Shown: piece after piece, positions 9,471-19,283 of the stretch
Layout of the letters: each line of letters begins with the position of its first letter
Numbering within the stretch: position 1 is the first letter of the stretch
From: Botrimarina colliarenosi
GTDB lineage: Bacteria > Planctomycetota > Planctomycetia > Pirellulales > Lacipirellulaceae
NCBI RefSeq assembly: GCF_007859955.1
Contig: NZ_SJPR01000001.1
Span: forward strand, 572,388 to 636,387
Reading direction: 5' to 3'
Length of the DNA stretch: 64,000 bases
Made by a program: the position numbers and the translations under genes
Notes under the pieces: model-generated
Seen by the model: the letters and a program-made list of their open reading frames with translations, nothing else
What the model was told of the DNA's origin: nothing
Database searches by the model: none

Positions 9471-12275
9471 TTGAGCGTTTTCCTACGCATCGTGTGCGTC
9501 GTCGCGGTCATGGCGTCGCTCGAGGGCTGTAGCCGCAGCAAGGCGCGGCTGCGCGCCGACCGCGACGCGTACCACCTGCTCGACCAGAAGTCGACGGTCG
9601 CCGGCGGCGACATCGGGGCGTACCGCATCGGGATCGATCCGCGGTCCCGGATGTACGACAACGATTCGCCCGACTGCCCGCCGATGCCGCCCGACGATCC
9701 GACCTCCCACCACTACATGGTGAGCGTCGACGGAAAAAAGGGGGCCAAATACTGGCGGGAAGCGCCGCGGACGCCGTGGGTCGACCCGCCCGACTGGCGT
9801 GCGACGCTGCCCGTCGACGCCCAGGGGCGCCTCGTCCTCGACTCCACCGCCGCGGTGCGGCTCGGTCTGGTAAATGATCCTGACTTTCAGAACGAGCTCG
9901 AAGAGCTGTACCTCTCGGCGCTCGACGTCTCTTTCGAACGGTTCCGCTTCGACACCCAGCTCTTCGGCGGCTCCGGCATCGAGTACGTCGCCGACGGCCG
10001 TGTCCGTTCCGGCACGGGCGAGTCGTCGAGTCAATTGTACGTCTCCCCCAGCAACAGCACGCTCGGGCCCGGCCCTGCCAACCGCTGGCGACTGCAGAAG
10101 CTGACGGCTACCGGCGGCGAGATGGTTGTCGGGCTGGCGAACACGCTCGTCTGGCAGTTCGCCGGCGGCAATGACTACTCCAGCCGCACCTTGCTCGACT
10201 TCTCCATCGTCCAGCCGCTGCTGCGCGGCGGCGGCCGCGTGCGGATCCTCGAGCGACTGACGGTCGCCGAGCGGGCGCTGTTGGCGAACGTCCGTTCCAT
10301 GGAGCGCTTCCGAGGCGAGTATTACCTGAACGTCGCGGTAGGGCGCTTCCTCAGCGGCGGGCCTCAGCGGCGGGGTGGGTTGCTCGGCGGCGCGGGCCTG
10401 TCGGGCTTCGCGGGAGTCAACCTGCAGGTCGGCAACTTCGGCGGCGGCAACTTCGGCGGCGGCAACGGCAACTCGGGCGTCGCCGGCGCGGCGGCCGCCG
10501 GGGGGTACCTCGGCCTCCTCCAGACCCAGAAGGTCCTCAGCAACCAGCGCGCGAACGTCGCGGCCCTCCGCGACAGCACGATGCAGCTCGCCGCGTCTTA
10601 CGACGCGGGACGGATCGACCGCTTCCAAGTCGACTTAGCACGGCAAGCGCTGTTCAACGCGCAGAGCCAATTGCTCCGCGCCGAGGCTGATTTCCAGACG
10701 TCGCTGGATAACTTCAAGGTCGATCTTGGTTTGCCACCCGACATCGAGTTGGTGATTGCCGACCCGCTGCTCGAGCCTTTCAATTTGCTATCGCCCGAGG
10801 TGACGGCGCTCCAAAACGACGTGGCGGACGTGCTGCTTACGACGGTCGATCCGGTGGAAGCGGTCGAAAACCAAGTCGACACCGCCCTCGATGCGACGCC
10901 CGTTCCGGACGCCGAGCCAGTCGATCCGCTTGCCGGTCCGACGTTGCCGACGCCAGATGGTCCGACCCTCTCGGAGAGCGTCCCCGAGGAGGTCCCGGCT
11001 GAGGCGGGCGAGACGGTCGAGTCCGACCGGTTGCTCGCCGAGGCAGCGGCGCAGTTCGCCGTCGTTGAAAGCGATCTCCAAACGCTCTTGAACGTGGTTC
11101 CGGCCCGCCGCGAGCATTTGCTCGCCATCCGGGATCGATCGGAAGTGGTCAATGCCCAGATCGATCGGGCGCTGTTTGATCCCGATCTGCTCGACGAGCG
11201 TGTCGCCTCGATCGAAGTCGATGTCGCCGCATGGCGTGACTCGCTCGCAACGCTGCAGGCTGAGTTCGTCGAGGCGGATGCGGCCGAGCGTCCCAAGCTG
11301 CTGCGTCGTTTGTCGGCGATGCTTCTTGAGTTGTCGATCCTGCAGGCCCGGACGCGGCTCGACGCGCTCGACCTGACGCCGATGGAGCTCACGCCCCAAG
11401 AGGCCCTGGAGATTGCTCGGGTCAATCGTCGCGACTGGGCGAACGCCCGCGCCTCGTTGGTAGACGCGTGGCGGCTGATCCACTTCAACGCGAACAACCT
11501 GATGTCGGCGGTCGACCTCGTCTTCTCGGGCGATCTGGCGAATGTCGGCGACAACCCGCTGCGATTCCGCGACACCAACGGGCGGCTACGCGTCGGCGTC
11601 GAGTTCGATTCGCCGACGTCGAGGCTCGCCGAACGGAACGTCTATCGGCAGTCGCTGATCGAGTACCAACAGGCGCGGCGGAGCTATTACCAGTTCGTTG
11701 ACCGCATCTACCAAAGCCTGCGGGGCACCTTGCGGCAGATCCGCCTGAACGAGGTCAACTTTGAGCTCCGCCGCGAAGCGGTCCTGGTGGCGATCGCCCA
11801 GGTCGATCTGACCCAGCTGCGGTTGTCCGAGCCCCCGAAGCCGGGCGCCACCGAACAGTTCAACAACACCACGGCTCGTGACCTCGTGCAAGCGCTGGGG
11901 GACTTGCTCAACGCACAGAACGACTTGCTGTCGGTCTGGGTCAACAACCGCGTGCAGCGGCTGAACCTCGAGCTCGACCTCGGGGTGATGCTCGTTGATT
12001 CGCAGGGGCTGCGGGTCGAGATGGGGGATGATTTCGACATGTTCGTGCCCCGGTGTCCTTGCCCCGGCGGGGGCGATGTCTCGCCGTTGCCGCTGGCGGG
12101 GCCGTGCCTCCTGCCGCCCGACTTGGCGCAGGAGCTGCAAACCGACGCGGACGGGTCGCCAAACGAGCTGATGAAAGGGGAATTAGCGAACCCAATGGGT
12201 CCGGCGCCCGCAGAAGAGACGAGAGAGTTGACGCAAATCGACGCCACAATCTCGCCATCGCAACTGGGCGACTGA
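9471..12275 (+). CDS. TolC-family outer membrane efflux lipoprotein, enlarged
   Basis: The N-terminus is a lipoprotein signal with lipobox ASLEGC (Cys at residue 20), so the mature protein should be lipid-anchored. Long helical segments with TolC-type features (for example SYDAGRIDRFQVDLARQALF and later paired helices) support an outer-membrane channel of an efflux or export system. At 934 aa it is nearly twice the usual TolC length. The extra sequence includes a Gly/Asn-rich insert (about residues 322-340), a Pro/Asp/Glu-rich acidic linker (about 450-520) and a Cys-Pro-rich segment near the C-terminus. The start is TTG, placed by the purine-rich upstream stretch and the signal peptide. It heads a four-gene operon with an adaptor, an ABC ATPase and a permease. 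Confidence 0.82.
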   Translation: MSVFLRIVCVVAVMASLEGCSRSKARLRADRDAYHLLDQKSTVAGGDIGAYRIGIDPRSRMYDNDSPDCPPMPPDDPTSHHYMVSVDGKKGAKYWREAPRTPWVDPPDWRATLPVDAQGRLVLDSTAAVRLGLVNDPDFQNELEELYLSALDVSFERFRFDTQLFGGSGIEYVADGRVRSGTGESSSQLYVSPSNSTLGPGPANRWRLQKLTATGGEMVVGLANTLVWQFAGGNDYSSRTLLDFSIVQPLLRGGGRVRILERLTVAERALLANVRSMERFRGEYYLNVAVGRFLSGGPQRRGGLLGGAGLSGFAGVNLQVGNFGGGNFGGGNGNSGVAGAAAAGGYLGLLQTQKVLSNQRANVAALRDSTMQLAASYDAGRIDRFQVDLARQALFNAQSQLLRAEADFQTSLDNFKVDLGLPPDIELVIADPLLEPFNLLSPEVTALQNDVADVLLTTVDPVEAVENQVDTALDATPVPDAEPVDPLAGPTLPTPDGPTLSESVPEEVPAEAGETVESDRLLAEAAAQFAVVESDLQTLLNVVPARREHLLAIRDRSEVVNAQIDRALFDPDLLDERVASIEVDVAAWRDSLATLQAEFVEADAAERPKLLRRLSAMLLELSILQARTRLDALDLTPMELTPQEALEIARVNRRDWANARASLVDAWRLIHFNANNLMSAVDLVFSGDLANVGDNPLRFRDTNGRLRVGVEFDSPTSRLAERNVYRQSLIEYQQARRSYYQFVDRIYQSLRGTLRQIRLNEVNFELRREAVLVAIAQVDLTQLRLSEPPKPGATEQFNNTTARDLVQALGDLLNAQNDLLSVWVNNRVQRLNLELDLGVMLVDSQGLRVEMGDDFDMFVPRCPCPGGGDVSPLPLAGPCLLPPDLAQELQTDADGSPNELMKGELANPMGPAPAEETRELTQIDATISPSQLGD

Positions 12276-12347
12276 CCGTCATGCAGCCATAATGAGGCGT
12301 GGCCCGCTTCGCCCCCCCTCCGACTCCCTTCTCCTCACGGCAACGAG

Positions 12348-13919
12348 ATGTTTCGGCGCCCCCCCCATGCGTTGATCCGACAGCGACACTCAGGCGGCGC
12401 CCTCCTCTGGTTGGCGCTGCTCGTCTGCCTCGCTAGCGGGGGAGGCTACGCCTGGTGGCGTTCGGTCCAAGCGAGCGGCGCCGCGTCTGGCACGGACGAC
12501 GCCGTGTTGCACACCGTCGAGCGGCAGGACTTTTCGCTCCAAATCACCGAGCGGGGCGAGATCCAGTCAGCCGGTGGCGTCGAGGTGAAGTCCGCCGTGA
12601 AGACCCAGGGAGCGACGGGGAACGCCATCCTGCGGATCATCCCCGAAGGGACACAGGTCGAGCCCGGCGACTTCCTCGTCGAACTCGACTCCTCAACGCT
12701 GGTGTCGGACCGCCTGCTGCAGCAAATCAACGTCAACACGGCCGAGGCGGCTGTCATCGAGGCCCAGAACCTCTACGAGACGGCGATCATCGCCCAGCAA
12801 GAGTACGTCGATGGGCTCTTCGTCCAAGAGAAGCAGACCATCGAGAGCGAGATCTTCGTCGCCGAGGAAGACCTCAGCCGGGCGAAGGAATACGTCCAGT
12901 ACAGCAAGCGACTAGCCGCGAAGGGGTACGTCAGTGAGCTACAGCTCCAGGCCGACCGCTTCGCCGTCGAGAACGCCCAGAAGGCGCTCGACGCGGCAAA
13001 GACCAAGCTGCGGGTCCTCGAGGACTTCACCAAGGCGAAGACGGTCAAACAACTCGAATCCGACGCTGCGATCACAAGCGCCAAGTGGGAATCGCTCAAG
13101 AACAGCTACCAACTCGAGACCGACAAGCTCCGCGAGATTGAGGACCAGATCGCCAAGTGTGTGATCACCGCGCCGGCGGCGGGGACCGTCACCTACGCCC
13201 ACGGCGAGGACCAGCGCGGCGGCGGCGAAGAGTTTGTCGTCGAAGAGGGCGCCGTCATCCGCGAGCGTCAGACGATCATCCGCCTGCCCGATATCTCGTC
13301 GATGCAGGTCGAAGTCGAGGTCAATGAGTCACTGATCCAGTACATCCGCCAAGGGATGCCGGCCGCGGTGAAGCTGGTCGGCGGCGATGGCAAGGTGCTG
13401 CGGGGCCGTGTCGCCCGCGTCAATCAGTACGCCGAGCCGACCAACTGGCGTCGGGCCAACGTCAAGGACTACAAAGCCTTCGTCGCGATTGAAGAGCCGA
13501 CGGCTCAACTCAAGACCGGCATGACGGCGAGCGTCACGATCAGTGCGATGTTCGTCCCGGACTCGCTGGTGACCCCCGTTCAATCGATCTACGCCCATGG
13601 CGACAAGCTTTACTGCTTCGTGAAAGAGGGCGACCAACTGGCGCCGCATGAGGTGACGGTTGGACCGACGAACGACCGATTCTTTGTCGTTGAAACGGGC
13701 CTCGAGGCGAACGACCGCGTGGCGCTCAACCCGCGGGCGTTGGTGGACCAAGTGGCGCTGCCCGAGATTTCCTCCGAGCAGAAGCAGCACGCGGTCGACA
13801 CCGGGTCCGACTGGCGTCGCCTCCAAGAGGCGCCCAAACCGGCCGCCCCGGCTAGCGACGCCTCGGGCGACACGACGGCCGCTAAGCAGACGGCCGGCGG
13901 CGTTGCGGGGCAGGGCTGA
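12348..13919 (+). CDS. HlyD/RND-type periplasmic adaptor subunit (MacA-like)
   Basis: One N-terminal membrane helix (about residues 20-37) is followed by a split biotinyl-lipoyl-like region, a long alpha-helical coiled coil (about 120-265) and beta-barrel segments, the plan of membrane-fusion proteins that bridge an inner-membrane transporter to a TolC channel. VVTPVQSIY-like and TGMTASVTIS-like strands near the C-terminal half match the adaptor barrel. The final ~40 residues are Ala/Pro-rich. Its stop TGA overlaps the ATG of the ABC ATPase gene (TGATG at 13917), so the genes are translationally coupled. Confidence 0.88.
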   Translation: MFRRPPHALIRQRHSGGALLWLALLVCLASGGGYAWWRSVQASGAASGTDDAVLHTVERQDFSLQITERGEIQSAGGVEVKSAVKTQGATGNAILRIIPEGTQVEPGDFLVELDSSTLVSDRLLQQINVNTAEAAVIEAQNLYETAIIAQQEYVDGLFVQEKQTIESEIFVAEEDLSRAKEYVQYSKRLAAKGYVSELQLQADRFAVENAQKALDAAKTKLRVLEDFTKAKTVKQLESDAAITSAKWESLKNSYQLETDKLREIEDQIAKCVITAPAAGTVTYAHGEDQRGGGEEFVVEEGAVIRERQTIIRLPDISSMQVEVEVNESLIQYIRQGMPAAVKLVGGDGKVLRGRVARVNQYAEPTNWRRANVKDYKAFVAIEEPTAQLKTGMTASVTISAMFVPDSLVTPVQSIYAHGDKLYCFVKEGDQLAPHEVTVGPTNDRFFVVETGLEANDRVALNPRALVDQVALPEISSEQKQHAVDTGSDWRRLQEAPKPAAPASDASGDTTAAKQTAGGVAGQG

Positions 13920-14725
13920 TGACGGCCTCCGCCCGAACGCCCGCCAGGCCTGCGACAGCGGCTTCCGCGGCGGTTCTGAACGACGGCCTGGCCGTCAGCA
14001 TCCGCGACCTGAAGAAGGCGTACGTCCTCGCTGGCGGAACGGTGCACGCCCTCCGCGGGGTGTCGTTTGACGTACCTACGGGCGATTTCGTATCGATCAT
14101 GGGGCCCAGCGGCTCGGGGAAGAGCACCCTCTTGAACCTGCTGGGGTGCCTCGACCGGCCGACCGGAGGCGAGTTCTACCTCGGCCCCGATAACGTCGCG
14201 CAGATGAGCGACGACGAGTTGGCGGACGTACGGGCGTCCCGGCTGGGGTTTGTTTTCCAGTCGTTCAACCTGCTGCCGGCGCTGACCGTGCTTGAGAACA
14301 TCGAACTGCCGCTGCACTACAGCGGCCGGCTGGGCCGTGACAGCCGTCAGCGGTGCGAAGAGCTCGCCGACAAGGTGGGCCTCGGCGACCGCCTCGACCA
14401 CCGGCCGATGCAGCTCTCCGGCGGCCAGCAGCAGCGTGTCGCGATCGCCCGCAGCCTGGTGAACGACCCCTGGTTCCTGCTCGCCGACGAGCCGACGGGG
14501 AACCTCGACACCGCGACGACGCGTGAGATCCTTGACCTCCTGACGGGGCTCAACGAAGAAGGCCGCACGATTATCCTCGTGACGCACGAGCCCGAGGTCG
14601 CCGACCTCACCAAACGGACCGTCGTGCTCCGTGACGGATTGGTGGTCTACGACGGCCATCCGGACGGGTCGCGGGCGGCCTTGGACGCCAGCCGTCGCAA
14701 GGACGGACCCAACGGGGCTCGCTGA
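13919..14725 (+). CDS. ABC transporter ATP-binding protein (MacB/LolD type)
   Basis: All ABC ATPase motifs are intact: Walker A GPSGSGKST near residue 63, Q-loop FVFQSFNLLPALT, signature LSGGQQQRVAIARSL and Walker B LLADEPTGNLD followed by the H-loop VTHEPE. The FQSFNLLP and DEPTGNLD wording is typical of the MacB/LolD/FtsE branch, which powers lipoprotein release or peptide and macrolide export rather than classical solute uptake. It is encoded between the adaptor and the permease, and all are co-directional with almost no spacing. Confidence 0.93.
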   Translation: MTASARTPARPATAASAAVLNDGLAVSIRDLKKAYVLAGGTVHALRGVSFDVPTGDFVSIMGPSGSGKSTLLNLLGCLDRPTGGEFYLGPDNVAQMSDDELADVRASRLGFVFQSFNLLPALTVLENIELPLHYSGRLGRDSRQRCEELADKVGLGDRLDHRPMQLSGGQQQRVAIARSLVNDPWFLLADEPTGNLDTATTREILDLLTGLNEEGRTIILVTHEPEVADLTKRTVVLRDGLVVYDGHPDGSRAALDASRRKDGPNGAR

Positions 14726-14730
14726 CCGCC

Positions 14731-16068
14731 ATGCAAAACACCTCCTTTGTCGCTTCGTTCGCCCGCTGGCGCCGCACGGTCGAGCTCAGCGTGAAGAGCT
14801 TGCTGCTGCACCCGATGCGGTCGGGGCTGACGGTGCTCGGCATCCTGATCGGCGTCTTGAGCGTCGTCTGGCTTCTGGCGATTGGCGAGGGGATCAGCCG
14901 GGCTTCGCAGGAGCAGATCGCCTCGCTCGGCGCCAAGAACATCATCGTCCGCACGGTCAAGCCGACCGGCGACGACTACGACGGCGCCGGCTATGGCGTC
15001 ACCCGCGACGACTACGTGAAGCTGAGTTCGACGCTCTCGACGCTCGACTCGGCGGTGCCGATCCGCGAGATGACCTGCGAGTTCCGCGTCGGCCGCCGGT
15101 CGCTCGAGGGGCGGCTCGTTGGCGTGACGCCCGAGTACCAGGAGACCGCTCGCCTGAAGATCTCGATGGGCCGCTTCCTATCGGATGGCGACGGCCTCTT
15201 CGAGCGGAACCATTGCGTCATCTCGGCGGAGGTCGCCGACCGGCTCTTCCCGACCGGCTCGCCGATTGGCGAGTTGGTCCAGGTCGACCACGAGTTCTAC
15301 AAAGTCATCGGCGTCTGCCAGCCGCGGTCGGCGTCGGCGGGGATCGGCGGGTCGATCGCGGCGGAAGACTACTCCAAGGACGTCTATATCGCGTTGCAGA
15401 CGATGTGGCGCCGTCTGGGGGATCAGATCATCCAGATCACGCCCGGTCAGTTCCGTCGCGACCTGATCCAGCTCTCGCAGGTGACGCTCCGCGTGGCCGA
15501 GCCGAAGGACGTGCTGCCGACCGCCGACCTCGTGCGCGAGACGATCGCCGGCGACCACCCGCTGAAGGACTACGCCGTCACCGTCCCGATGGAGTTGCTT
15601 GAGCAAGCGAACACGACGCGGCTCATGTTCATGCTGCTGTTGGGCTTGATTGCCGCGATCTCGCTGGTCGTCGGCGGCATCGGCATTATGAACATCATGC
15701 TGGCGACGGTCACCGAGCGGACCCGTGAGATCGGCGTCCGCCGGGCCCTGGGCGCCAAACGGCGTGACATCGTCGGCCAATTCCTGACCGAGAGCGTCGT
15801 GCTGTCGATCGTCGGCGGTGGCTTGGGGGTGCTTGGGGGGCTTTTCTGCCGCCCCGTGGCGATCGGGCTGCGATACCAGCTGGAACGCTGGATCCCGGAA
15901 CAGATGGCCGCTGTCCCCGACCTGGTGCGTAACGTCGAGCCCCAAGTGGTCCCGTGGTCGATCCCGCTGTCGCTGGGGATCTCGGTTGTCGTCGGCGTGG
16001 CGTTCGGCGTGTACCCGGCGATCCGGGCGGCGCGGCTCGATCCGATCGAAGCCCTCCGGCACGACTAG
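14731..16068 (+). CDS. ABC transporter permease, MacB/FtsX family
   Basis: An N-terminal helix near residues 28-48 is followed by a periplasmic MacB_PCD-like domain and three C-terminal membrane helices, with NIMLATVTERTREIGVRRALGA, the hallmark cytoplasmic loop of FtsX/MacB permeases, at about residues 322-345. The protein ends RAARLDPIEALRHD, the standard terminus of this family. With the three upstream genes it completes a tripartite MacAB-TolC-like export system across both membranes. The substrate cannot be deduced from sequence. Confidence 0.92.
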   Translation: MQNTSFVASFARWRRTVELSVKSLLLHPMRSGLTVLGILIGVLSVVWLLAIGEGISRASQEQIASLGAKNIIVRTVKPTGDDYDGAGYGVTRDDYVKLSSTLSTLDSAVPIREMTCEFRVGRRSLEGRLVGVTPEYQETARLKISMGRFLSDGDGLFERNHCVISAEVADRLFPTGSPIGELVQVDHEFYKVIGVCQPRSASAGIGGSIAAEDYSKDVYIALQTMWRRLGDQIIQITPGQFRRDLIQLSQVTLRVAEPKDVLPTADLVRETIAGDHPLKDYAVTVPMELLEQANTTRLMFMLLLGLIAAISLVVGGIGIMNIMLATVTERTREIGVRRALGAKRRDIVGQFLTESVVLSIVGGGLGVLGGLFCRPVAIGLRYQLERWIPEQMAAVPDLVRNVEPQVVPWSIPLSLGISVVVGVAFGVYPAIRAARLDPIEALRHD

Positions 16069-16234
16069 CAGCTTCCCGCTAGAGCGAGCAGGAAGGTAGG
16101 ACGCCGCCCGGGGAGAGGCGATTGTAAGCGGCCTCGCCGCGCCTTTGCGCATTCTTCATCGCCGCTTCACGGTTGGCGCCTACGCTCCACGACGCAGCAT
16201 TTCGCATCGTCCACCGTTCCTCTGGCGAACAACA

Positions 16235-18895
16235 ATGACTTCACGCTTATTTCTCGTTGCGATCGCGGCGTCCGCGGCGTCCTGGTCGATAGCGGCCGAG
16301 TTGATCCAGCTCGACGCGACGAACTACGACGCGGCCGTTCCCGCCGGCAAGGAGACCGACGCCATTTACGGCGACTTCTTGCTGCGAAACGACCAGATCA
16401 TCGCGGTGATCGCGGCGCCCGGCGACGAGCGTGACGCCAATCTCACGGTCCGCAACGTGGGCGGCAGCGTGATCGACCTGACCGAGCGCGACGCTCCGAA
16501 CGACCAGCTCAGCTGCTTCTATGCGGGCGGCGGTGGCTACGCCTACGACCAGCGGATTGAGTGGCCGACCGCTTGGGACGCCGTGGCCGAGGGGAGCCAA
16601 GCGATCGCCTTCGCCGGCGACGCAACCGGGCCGAAAGCCTCGCCGCTGGCGATCCAGACCGGCTATGAGCTACGCGACGGCGAGGCGTTCGTTCGCGTCA
16701 CCTCGATGCTCACCAATACCGGTGACGAGCCGGTCGAAGCGACGCCCTCCGACGGCGTCCGGGCCGACACCGACTTCAAGTTCGGCGTCGATCACGAGGC
16801 GAACCTCTGGTGGGCGTACGACCTCCCCTGGCGGCAGGCCTACGGCGTCCAGCCCGAATCGGGCACGGCGCAGATTGATCGGAAAGTAAACCGCGATCGG
16901 CGGTCCCCCAACCCGATCCTCTACCCGGAGGACCGAGACGACCCGCAGCCGGTCATGCTGGCCCCGGGCGAGTCGGTAACCTGGCGGCGGCGGCTCTTTC
17001 CGGCAGCGAGCAACGTGGCGCTGCAGACGCTCGCTTACGAGAATCGGGGTGAGTCCCTGCGGGACGCCGTCGTGACCGTCACCGACGGGGACACCCCCAT
17101 CGAGGGCGCCCGGGTCCGTGTGATCCGTACGCCCGCCGACGGGGCGCCGGGAGAGCGGATTTCATTGGGAATCGGCCTAACCGATGGCGCCGGTCGCTTC
17201 GAGTTCGCTCTGCCCGCGGGCGACTATGCCTTGCGGGTCTCGGAGCTGGCTCACGGCTCGGCCAAGGCGACGATTGCGCTCGGTGGCGAACAAACGACCG
17301 CCGAAACAACGGTCACGCTCGCCCCGGCAGGTTTCGCCGAAGCGGTGATCACCGACGGCGCCGGGCGGCCGATCCCGGCCAAGGTGCAGCTCACCGGCGT
17401 CGGGGAGACCAAGTCGCCTGATTTCGGGCCCGAGTCGGGCGAGAGGGGCGTCAAGAACGTGCAGTACACGCCCGACGGGCGCTTCCGCTGCAAGTTGGCC
17501 CCGGGCGCTTACAAGTGGGTCGCCAGCTATGGGCCCGAGTACGACGCGGCCTACGGTGAGATCGTCGTCGACGCGGCCCAGACGGCTCGTATCGCCGCTT
17601 CGCTGCCGCACACCGTCGATACCACCGGCTGGCTCAGCAGCGAGTTGCACAGCCACAGCAGCCCCTCGGGCGACAACACCGCCAGCCAGGCCGGTCGGGT
17701 GCTCAATCTGCTCGCCGAGCACCTCGAGTTCTGCCCCTGCACCGAGCACGCCCGGATCGACGTCTACGACGAGCACCTTGAGGCTTTCGACGCTCAACAC
17801 CGGATGCTGACCTGCCCCGGCATGGAGCTGACGGGCCAGCCGCTGCCGCTCAACCATCAAAACGCATTCCCACTGGTCCACCGGCCCCACGAGCAAGACG
17901 GCGGCGGCCCGCAGACCGACGCCAATCCCGTGACCCAGATCAAACGGCTCGCCGAGTGGGACAATGGCGCCGAGAAGGTCATCCAGACCAACCACCCGAA
18001 CACGGCCCAGATGATCGGCGACCGTGACCTCAACGGCGAGCCCGACGAGGGGTTCGAGGCGATGTTTGGCTACATGGATGTCATGGAGGTCCACCCACCC
18101 GAGTTGATCTTTGAGCCCCTTGGGCAGCCCGGCGACGTGAATAACGGCGTCGGCAGCGGCGGATGGGACGGTCGGGGCTCGGTGATCCAGAACTGGCTCC
18201 AGATGCTCAACCTGGGCTACCGCGTCACCGGCGTCGTGAACACCGATGCTCACTACAACTTCCACGGCAGCGGGTGGATGCGCAATTGGGTCCACAGCGC
18301 GACCGATGTCCCGGCCGAAGCGTCGGTCGCGGACCTCGTCCATGAGTTCGAGCATGGGCACGTGGTGGTCTCCAACGGGCCGTTCATGCAGGTCACGGCG
18401 CGATCCGCCGCCCAGGACCGAGTCGCCTTGCCGGGTGACGACCTGCGTGCCGCCGACGGCAAAGCGACGTTCCGTGTCGTCGTCCGCTGCCCGAACTGGA
18501 TCGAGATCAACCGCGTCCAACTGTTCGTCAATGGCCGGCCCGATCCCGAGCACAACTACACCGTCCGGTCGCACGGCGATTGGTTCGGCCGCGGGCCCGA
18601 GGTCTTCGACCGGGAAATCGAGGTCGCCCTCGACGGCGACGCTCATGTCGTGGTCGCCTGCTGTGGCGAAGGCCGATCGCTCAAGCCGATGTTCGGCGGC
18701 GACGACGTGAAGGACAGCTGGGGGCGGGAAATGCCCGTGGCGGTCGCCAACCCGATTTTCTTGGACACCGATGGCGACGCCGACGGTGACGGAATCGTCT
18801 TCGAACCGAACGGCGACGACCTGGGTCTCCCGCTCCCCAGTCCGGCGGGGCGTAAGCCGTCGCACGGCCACGACCACCCGAACCACCGCCGCTGA
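16235..18895 (+). CDS. Secreted CehA/McbA-family PHP-domain metallohydrolase
   Basis: A signal peptide (residues 1-21, cleavage near IAA-EL) leads into a large beta-rich region with a carboxypeptidase-regulatory/Ig-like segment around 285-370, then a PHP-type metal-dependent hydrolase domain. Metal ligands are visible in ELHSHSSPSGD (about residue 470), CTEH (about 505), TNHPN and TDAHYN (about 670). These match the CehA/McbA family, whose few studied members hydrolyse carbamates or phosphonate-type esters; the substrate here is unknown. ATG at 16235 is chosen because it precedes a clean signal peptide, whereas a TTG at 16145 would add 30 unlikely residues. The C-terminal tail contains a D-rich DTDGDADGDG calcium-binding-like repeat. 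A strong terminator follows. Confidence 0.8.
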   Translation: MTSRLFLVAIAASAASWSIAAELIQLDATNYDAAVPAGKETDAIYGDFLLRNDQIIAVIAAPGDERDANLTVRNVGGSVIDLTERDAPNDQLSCFYAGGGGYAYDQRIEWPTAWDAVAEGSQAIAFAGDATGPKASPLAIQTGYELRDGEAFVRVTSMLTNTGDEPVEATPSDGVRADTDFKFGVDHEANLWWAYDLPWRQAYGVQPESGTAQIDRKVNRDRRSPNPILYPEDRDDPQPVMLAPGESVTWRRRLFPAASNVALQTLAYENRGESLRDAVVTVTDGDTPIEGARVRVIRTPADGAPGERISLGIGLTDGAGRFEFALPAGDYALRVSELAHGSAKATIALGGEQTTAETTVTLAPAGFAEAVITDGAGRPIPAKVQLTGVGETKSPDFGPESGERGVKNVQYTPDGRFRCKLAPGAYKWVASYGPEYDAAYGEIVVDAAQTARIAASLPHTVDTTGWLSSELHSHSSPSGDNTASQAGRVLNLLAEHLEFCPCTEHARIDVYDEHLEAFDAQHRMLTCPGMELTGQPLPLNHQNAFPLVHRPHEQDGGGPQTDANPVTQIKRLAEWDNGAEKVIQTNHPNTAQMIGDRDLNGEPDEGFEAMFGYMDVMEVHPPELIFEPLGQPGDVNNGVGSGGWDGRGSVIQNWLQMLNLGYRVTGVVNTDAHYNFHGSGWMRNWVHSATDVPAEASVADLVHEFEHGHVVVSNGPFMQVTARSAAQDRVALPGDDLRAADGKATFRVVVRCPNWIEINRVQLFVNGRPDPEHNYTVRSHGDWFGRGPEVFDREIEVALDGDAHVVVACCGEGRSLKPMFGGDDVKDSWGREMPVAVANPIFLDTDGDADGDGIVFEPNGDDLGLPLPSPAGRKPSHGHDHPNHRR

Positions 18896-18924
18896 AGCGG
18901 GGCGATTCGGGGGTAGAAACGACA

Positions 18925-18966
18925 AAAGCCGCCGGCCGCTGATGCAAATCAGCGGCCGGCGGCTTT
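18925..18966 (+). terminator. Hairpin terminator after the PHP hydrolase gene
   Basis: A perfect 19-bp inverted repeat (arms 18925-18943 and 18948-18966, loop GCAA) lies 29 bases after the stop. It begins AAAGCC and ends GGCTTT, so it can work for both the hydrolase gene on the plus strand and the tRNA-Phe gene reading toward it on the minus strand. Confidence 0.85.
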
Positions 18967-18982
18967 GATTAGAGTGTTGGAG

Positions 18983-19055
18983 TGGGCAGAGGCGGGGTCG
19001 AACCGCCGACACCGGCATTTTCAGTGCCGTGCTCTACCAACTGAGCTATCTGCCC
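18983..19055 (-). tRNA. tRNA-Phe (anticodon GAA)
   Basis: The reverse complement folds into a complete 73-nt cloverleaf: acceptor GGGCAGA/TCTGCCC, D-arm GCTC/GAGC, anticodon arm CGGCA-CTGAAAA-TGCCG with anticodon GAA, a five-base variable loop and T-arm GGCGG-TTCGACC-CCGCC, with discriminator A. CCA is not encoded. The bidirectional hairpin at 18925-18966 is its likely terminator. Confidence 0.97.
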
Positions 19056-19283
19056 GCCGCGTAGACCCCTGATCTTAGCTCCCGCTGCCGCCATGTAAAC
19101 GGGGCAGGGGGGCGTCAGGGCGTTCTTCGGCATCCAAATCCGCCGGTTGGCCCGGCTCTACCGATTGCTCAGGAACGCCGAATCCTCGATAGCCCGCATG
19201 TTGACGCCCAACCCGCCTGTGGTAGCAATGGCAGGACGCCTGCCGTTCCCCGTCCGCTAGAAAACCTGCCCCCACCGGAGCCG
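19056..19283. other. Intergenic region between divergent tRNA-Phe and metallophosphoesterase genes
   Basis: This holds the promoters of tRNA-Phe (minus) and the phosphoesterase gene (plus). No strong consensus promoter or repeat was recognised. Confidence 0.4.

Noticed and set aside
17177-19018. 613-codon minus-strand frame opposite the PHP hydrolase
   Set aside because: High-GC antisense shadow of a gene with clear family motifs; it also runs into tRNA-Phe.
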